A stretch of DNA of 64,000 nt from assembly GCF_004101845.1 (NCBI RefSeq), contig NZ_CP026116.1, positions 434,001 through 498,000 of the forward strand, in the 5' to 3' direction. Shown here piece by piece: positions 60,317-64,000 of the stretch. The position numbers and the translations under genes were made by a program. Below the pieces are notes generated by a model. The model made no database searches and had not been told where the DNA came from. It saw only the letters and a list, made by a program, of their open reading frames with translations. Position 1 is the first letter of the stretch; the number at the start of each line of letters is the position of its first letter. The DNA is from Latilactobacillus curvatus JCM 1096 = DSM 20019 (GTDB lineage Bacteria; Bacillota; Bacilli; Lactobacillales; Lactobacillaceae).

Positions 60317-60898
60317 TTAGAAAACCTCTTTCCACGGGAGTGTTTGTAGGGTTTGTTGCACAATTGCTGTTAGCGTAGTTGAATCTGGGTTCACTTTAGC
60401 CATGACCCGGATACCAATGAGCGCACTTTGAAGCGATGCAGCTAAAAGATCAATTGCAACAGACGGTTCTAGTTCGGCCTGGCCGGCAATCAGTAATGCC
60501 TGCAACAGTGCTTTTTCTTGGGTTAAATAATGCTGAATCAGCGTTTGGATGTCTGGTTCTAATGAATTTAACGTTGCCGCGGTATTCACCACTAAGCAGC
60601 CGGCTGGTTGGTTATCCGGATGGTCAATAAATATTTCAAAAATGGCTGTTAAGCGCGACCTTAAATCGGTATGTGTTGCCAGTACTTGCTCGAAACGCTC
60701 GTTAATTTGGTCACGATAATGTGCTAGTACTTGGATAAACAGTTCATGTTTATCGCCGAATGTATCGTAAATACTGCGCCGGTGAATCCCCATTGCATCA
60801 ACTAGGTTTTGCATTGAGGTATTCTCATAGCCTTGTTGCCAAAAGACAAGCATGGCTTTGTCTAAGACAACCGGTGCTTCAAATGTTTTTGTCCGCAT
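60317..60898 (-). CDS. TetR/AcrR-family regulator
   Basis: 193 aa: HTH KAMLVFWQQGYENTSMQNLV, DAMGIHRRSIYDTFGDKHEL; C-terminal TetR_C part with AGCLVVNTAATLNSLEPDIQ. It controls the following oxidoreductase/hydrolase operon and itself via the palindrome just upstream. AGAGGAGC before the ATG. Confidence 0.92.
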   Translation of the reverse strand: MRTKTFEAPVVLDKAMLVFWQQGYENTSMQNLVDAMGIHRRSIYDTFGDKHELFIQVLAHYRDQINERFEQVLATHTDLRSRLTAIFEIFIDHPDNQPAGCLVVNTAATLNSLEPDIQTLIQHYLTQEKALLQALLIAGQAELEPSVAIDLLAASLQSALIGIRVMAKVNPDSTTLTAIVQQTLQTLPWKEVF

Positions 60899-60915
60899 CT
60901 GGATGCTCCTCTCTT

Positions 60916-60935
60916 ATTAGAACGTTCATTCTAAT
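60916..60935. promoter_or_regulatory. Operator palindrome of the TetR regulator
   Basis: ATTAGAA-CGTTCA-TTCTAAT, perfect 7-bp arms around a 6-bp centre, 18 bp before the tetR start, typical of self-regulation. Confidence 0.8.
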
Positions 60936-60989
60936 ATAAACGATTCTTTGAAATAACGCAACTAGATTTTGCGCAATTTTAAGGGGCAA

Positions 60990-61020
60990 TAAAAAAGAAC
61001 GCCTCGAATGAGACGTTCTT
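60990..61020 (-). terminator. degV terminator
   Basis: AAGAACGCCTC (60995-61005) pairs with GAGACGTTCTT (61010-61020), one mismatch; T-run on the minus strand. Confidence 0.9.
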
Positions 61021-61028
61021 GTCAGCTG

Positions 61029-61871
61029 TTATTTTGTCCGATAGAAAATACCAAACGCCCCTAGGCCAACGTGACTCATAATGACCGGGCTGGTTAGTGC
61101 GACTGTATAAGGCACATGGGGCTGTGTTTCTTCAAGCGTTGCTTGGATCTTAGCGGATAGTTCATCCGTGATTCCGACGTGTGAGATGCCGATTTCCGCA
61201 ACGTCTTGGGTGGCTAAGTATTCACGGATATTGTTGATTTCTTTTGTAAAAGCTTTTAGTCCCCGCCCCTTTGCGACGACTTCTAATTCCGTATCTGTTA
61301 AGCGCACAATTACCTTGAGTTTAATGATTTTCGTTAATAGCCCGGCCATTCTACTAATTCGACCACCGCGTTGAAGCGCGTCAAGTGAATCTAAAAAGAC
61401 GTAGGTTTCGGTTTTACGACGGATGTCATCGAGATGCGCGATAATATCATCAAGAGGCTTCCCTGCTTCAACGTCTTGGGCGGCAGCAACCACTTGATAA
61501 GCAAGTCCACGGTCGATTGCTTTACTATCAATCACGTGTACGTCACTTGTTGATTGGTGGGCTGCTGTGTGTGCCCCTTCGATTGTGCCACTTAACAAGC
61601 CGGTACAATGAATCGATAGAATCGTACTACCATCAGCCCCTAATTGATCATATAAATCGACGAAACTGCCGACAGTTGGCTGACTTGTTGTTGGAAAATC
61701 GGTCGTTGCATTTTGTAAGCGACTTAAAAATTCAGCGCGGGTAATGGTTTGTCCATCAATGAAAGACTCATTTCCTTGTTGAATCGTTAAGGGGACGATG
61801 TGAATGTCATATTTGGCGCGTTCGTCTGCTGTCAGTTGAATCGATGAGTCCGTTACAATTTTAATTGTCAT
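61029..61871 (-). CDS. DegV family fatty-acid-binding protein
   Basis: 280 aa: KIVTDSSIQLTADERAKYDI, VPLTIQQGNESFIDGQTIT, PTTSQPTVGSFVDLYDQLG with the lipid-binding Thr/Ser, STILSIHCTGLLSGTIEGAH, SLDALQRGGRISRMAGLLTK. DegV (FakB-like) proteins hand fatty acids to the FakA kinase for phospholipid synthesis; plsY in the same window uses the acyl-phosphate made from them. A second DegV gene lies at the right edge. Confidence 0.93.
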   Translation of the reverse strand: MTIKIVTDSSIQLTADERAKYDIHIVPLTIQQGNESFIDGQTITRAEFLSRLQNATTDFPTTSQPTVGSFVDLYDQLGADGSTILSIHCTGLLSGTIEGAHTAAHQSTSDVHVIDSKAIDRGLAYQVVAAAQDVEAGKPLDDIIAHLDDIRRKTETYVFLDSLDALQRGGRISRMAGLLTKIIKLKVIVRLTDTELEVVAKGRGLKAFTKEINNIREYLATQDVAEIGISHVGITDELSAKIQATLEETQPHVPYTVALTSPVIMSHVGLGAFGIFYRTK

Positions 61872-61891
61872 ATGAGTTGTACTCCTTCAAG

Positions 61892-62536
61892 TTAAATGTT
61901 GAGGTAAATTGAAAAAAACATCAGGGTCGTTCCGAGCATTACGAAAAAGTGCCAAATCAAATGTAAGCCAGGAATTTTAGGAAAACTATAAATTAGAGCG
62001 CCAACGGTAAAGACTACGCCACCACTGACTAACAGCCAAAAACCAACTGGACTGAGGTTGACATAAAGGGTCTTACCAGCTAATAAACATAACCACCCCA
62101 TCACAACGTAAATCGTTGTTTCAATCTTTTGGTACCGACCGTGGCTCAAAATGTGCGTTATAATACCGGCAATCGCTAGTGTCCAGATTGCAATCAGTAA
62201 GCTAATTCCTGTTGCATGGCCAATAAAAATCAAACAATATGGCGTGTAGGTACCAGCAATCAGCAAGAAAATATTGCTATGGTCGAATATTTGAAACACG
62301 CGCTTGGCCTTGGTAAATGCTAAGCAGTGAAATAAAGTCGAAGCGAGATACAGTAGCAGTAATGTGGCGCCATACACTGCTAGACTAGCAATCGCGACTG
62401 GTGAGAGTGTTTTATGAATGCTTTTGACCAGGAGCATGATGACTAACGTTAAACTACCGAAAAAACCAATCCCGTGGGTAATGGCATTCCATATTTCATA
62501 AATCAGTTGTTGTCGTTTAATCGTGGAAAGTTGCAT
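61892..62536 (-). CDS. Hemolysin III / PAQR family membrane protein
   Basis: 214 aa, seven membrane segments, with the family's conserved EIWNAITHGIGFFGS, STLFHCLAFTKAKRVFQIFDHSNIF start and end (HGIG, SxxFH, DHS), and HLIWHFFVMLGTTLMFFSIY. The conserved Ser, His and Asp residues suggest a metal-dependent hydrolase site in the membrane. Role in bacteria is not settled. Confidence 0.93.
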   Translation of the reverse strand: MQLSTIKRQQLIYEIWNAITHGIGFFGSLTLVIMLLVKSIHKTLSPVAIASLAVYGATLLLLYLASTLFHCLAFTKAKRVFQIFDHSNIFLLIAGTYTPYCLIFIGHATGISLLIAIWTLAIAGIITHILSHGRYQKIETTIYVVMGWLCLLAGKTLYVNLSPVGFWLLVSGGVVFTVGALIYSFPKIPGLHLIWHFFVMLGTTLMFFSIYLNI

Positions 62537-62690
62537 GGTTCTCGCCTCTTTTTCTCTATTTGCCGAGTATTATAGCGCGAATGTAGATTATAAGTCAATA
62601 GATAATAGAATTCGATTCTATGTTAGTGACAAATGATAATTGCTATGGCATAATAAATATACTATCAACAGATTGGTGGCGTTAATCAGT

Positions 62691-63209
62691 ATGCAATCAC
62701 AAGAATTTGAAAAATGGTTGGGTGACTTTCAACAATTGCGGTTACCATTATGGTCTGAATTTCCAGATTTAGACCTCTATATGGACCAAGTCATTAGTGA
62801 GGTCAATAAACGACTGAGTCCTTTGTTGGACGTTAAAATAACGAAAACAATGATTAATAGCTATGTCAAAATGGCGATTATTGAACGACCGGAAAAGAAA
62901 CGCTATAATCGGGATCATTTAGCCGAATTGATTGTGGTCAGCATTATGAAATTAGTCTTCCCGCTCGATGTCATTAAACAAGGGATTTCGCAATCGTTGG
63001 CAAACGACACCGCTGGTAAGGCATATGATCAGTTTGTGCGGTTATTTAATGCCGAAATTGCGAATATTAACGCGCAATCAACGGTTAATGAATTCAATTT
63101 AAACGAGGAACCGCTCAACATTGTTCAAAAAGTAGCCGTTAAATCCGTTATTTATAAGCTAATTGGGACGAAGTTGGTTACCTTAGAAGAACCCGTTTCT
63201 ATCTTATAA
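62691..63209 (+). CDS. DUF1836 domain protein
   Basis: 172 aa from ATG 62691 (MQSQEFEKWLGDFQ), supported by a GGTGG site; the frame extends back to a TTG at 62640 without a site. LPLWSEFPDLDLYMDQVISE, VNKRLSPLLDVKITKTMINS, YVKMAIIERPEKKRYNRDHL are typical for DUF1836, a MerR-like HTH in regulators of Firmicutes. Target unknown. Confidence 0.82.
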   Translation: MQSQEFEKWLGDFQQLRLPLWSEFPDLDLYMDQVISEVNKRLSPLLDVKITKTMINSYVKMAIIERPEKKRYNRDHLAELIVVSIMKLVFPLDVIKQGISQSLANDTAGKAYDQFVRLFNAEIANINAQSTVNEFNLNEEPLNIVQKVAVKSVIYKLIGTKLVTLEEPVSIL

Positions 63210-63213
63210 GTCA

Positions 63214-63250
63214 CAAAAAAAGCCTGTCGAATTGTTCGACAGGCTTTTAA
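63214..63250. terminator. Bidirectional terminator
   Basis: AAAAGCCTGTCGAA (63218-63231) pairs with TTCGACAGGCTTTT (63235-63248); lies between convergent genes. Confidence 0.93.
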
Positions 63251-63251
63251 A

Positions 63252-64000
63252 TTAGGCTTTATCAAAATCTTTAATCCAAGCAAGTGCAATGGCTTTTTCA
63301 CCAAGATGGGTCCCGATAACTGGGCCAAAGTAGCTGATATCAATTGGTAAGTCTGGATAGTTTGCTTGAAGCTTATCACGCCATGCAATCGCTGCTGGTT
63401 CATCGTTAGCGTGAATGATTAGTGCGCGTAATGGATAGTCAACACGTTCGGCTGTTTCAGCAAAAATTTGTTCAGCGCGGGCGTAAGCCTTCTTCAATGA
63501 ACGAACCTTCTCAAATGCCGTAATTTTGTTAGTGTCAGCGTCAAACGTTAAAAGCGGTTTAATCTTCAACATGCTACCAATAAAAGCAGATGCGTTTGAT
63601 AAACGACCACCACGCACTAAGTTTTGTAAGTCGTTAACAATGAAACATTCATCCATTGTGCTTTTTAGATCGTCAAGGCGTGCGATAATCTGGTCGACGG
63701 TCACTTCTGGGTCGCGTGCCATTCTGGCCGCTTCCATTGCTAAGTAGCCCATTAACATCACAGTAATCCCTGAATCGTATGGGACAACCTGGATGTTATC
63801 GATGGTGCTTGCCGCATTTTTCAATGTCGTGACAAACCCAGAGATGGTACTAGCAAGGTGGATGCTGATGACAGCATCATACCCTTCGTTGCCGAGGTCT
63901 TCGTATAGTTTTAACATTTCACCCAGTGGTGGTTGTGATGTACTGGGGAATGTTTCGGATGTTTTTAATTTTTGATAGAACTCTTCAGTGGTTATATCAA
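63252..64000 (-). CDS. DegV family protein (N-terminus beyond the right edge)
   Basis: At least 249 aa; the frame is open to the edge of the window and begins there DITTEEFYQKLKTSETFPST, then SQPPLGEMLKLYEDLGNEGY, ISIHLASTISGFVTTLKNA, LQNLVRGGRLSNASAFIGSM, YFGPVIGTHLGEKAIALAW. The TSQPPLGEM segment is the family's lipid-binding motif, so the internal Met is not the start. It is a paralogue of the DegV at 61,029 with a different lipid pocket probably. Confidence 0.93.
   Translation of the reverse strand, partial: DITTEEFYQKLKTSETFPSTSQPPLGEMLKLYEDLGNEGYDAVISIHLASTISGFVTTLKNAASTIDNIQVVPYDSGITVMLMGYLAMEAARMARDPEVTVDQIIARLDDLKSTMDECFIVNDLQNLVRGGRLSNASAFIGSMLKIKPLLTFDADTNKITAFEKVRSLKKAYARAEQIFAETAERVDYPLRALIIHANDEPAAIAWRDKLQANYPDLPIDISYFGPVIGTHLGEKAIALAWIKDFDKA

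Noticed and set aside
1-64000. CRISPR array
   Set aside because: No series of regularly spaced identical repeats with unique spacers was found; the repeat clusters seen are operators, arm sites or RNA units.

Overview
The window looks like a chromosomal segment of a low-to-mid GC lactic acid bacterium, most likely Latilactobacillus (sakei/curvatus group). The reasons are the topA-trmFO-xerC-hslV-hslU block, alsS-alsD, pflB-pflA, an ECF-type ThiT with a TPP riboswitch, XerS, strong AGGAGG-like ribosome sites, and IS3- and IS30-family elements of the lactobacillus type. The species is an inference; no 16S is present.

Layout. (1) About 1-26,030: the right-hand part of a prophage of a long-tailed siphovirus with an A118-like head module. 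It runs from a cytosine methyltransferase, a RinA/ArpU late regulator and three odd tRNA-like cloverleaves, through terminase, portal, scaffold, capsid, connectors, tail tube, chaperones, tape measure, Dit, Tal, a baseplate protein with a glycosidase-like barrel and a fibre, to XhlA-like protein, holin and a secreted amidase endolysin. The capsid and tail-tube genes end in the same 20-nt sequence around the stop codon, followed by a potential -1 frame extension and a GCCCC/GGGGC pairing, so both proteins probably have a frameshifted long form. Behind the lysis genes lies a lysogenic-conversion zone: a Panacea-domain antitoxin pair, then two divergent operons of the same design (basic helical protein followed by an HTH protein) around a palindromic operator, then a small gene and attR. 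The prophage sits inside dprA; only the 3' end of dprA follows. The integrase and repressor must lie left of the window.

(2) 26,280-38,260: an NmrA-like oxidoreductase with its Rrf2 regulator, topA, trmFO, xerC, then hslVU behind a CIRCE-like operator and a 400-nt leader made of three tandem, covarying RNA units. A mutarotase-like gene and the acetoin genes alsS-alsD follow.

(3) 38,260-54,500: a ThiD/PdxK-type kinase, the FetAB-type exporter, plsY divergent from parE-parC, pflB-pflA with competing hairpins between them, a LysR regulator, ppaC, a P1B-4-like metal ATPase, and thiT under a terminating TPP riboswitch.

(4) 54,780-64,000: xerS with a 40-bp dif-like palindrome just upstream; a tetR-oxidoreductase-hydrolase operon whose oxidoreductase is broken by an IS30-family element that is itself broken by an IS3-family element; two DegV genes (the second runs off the edge), a hemolysin III-like protein and a DUF1836 protein.

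The best candidates for something undescribed are the mirrored divergent module at 23,363-25,597, the three-unit RNA leader before hslV, and the three non-canonical tRNA-like elements in the prophage.
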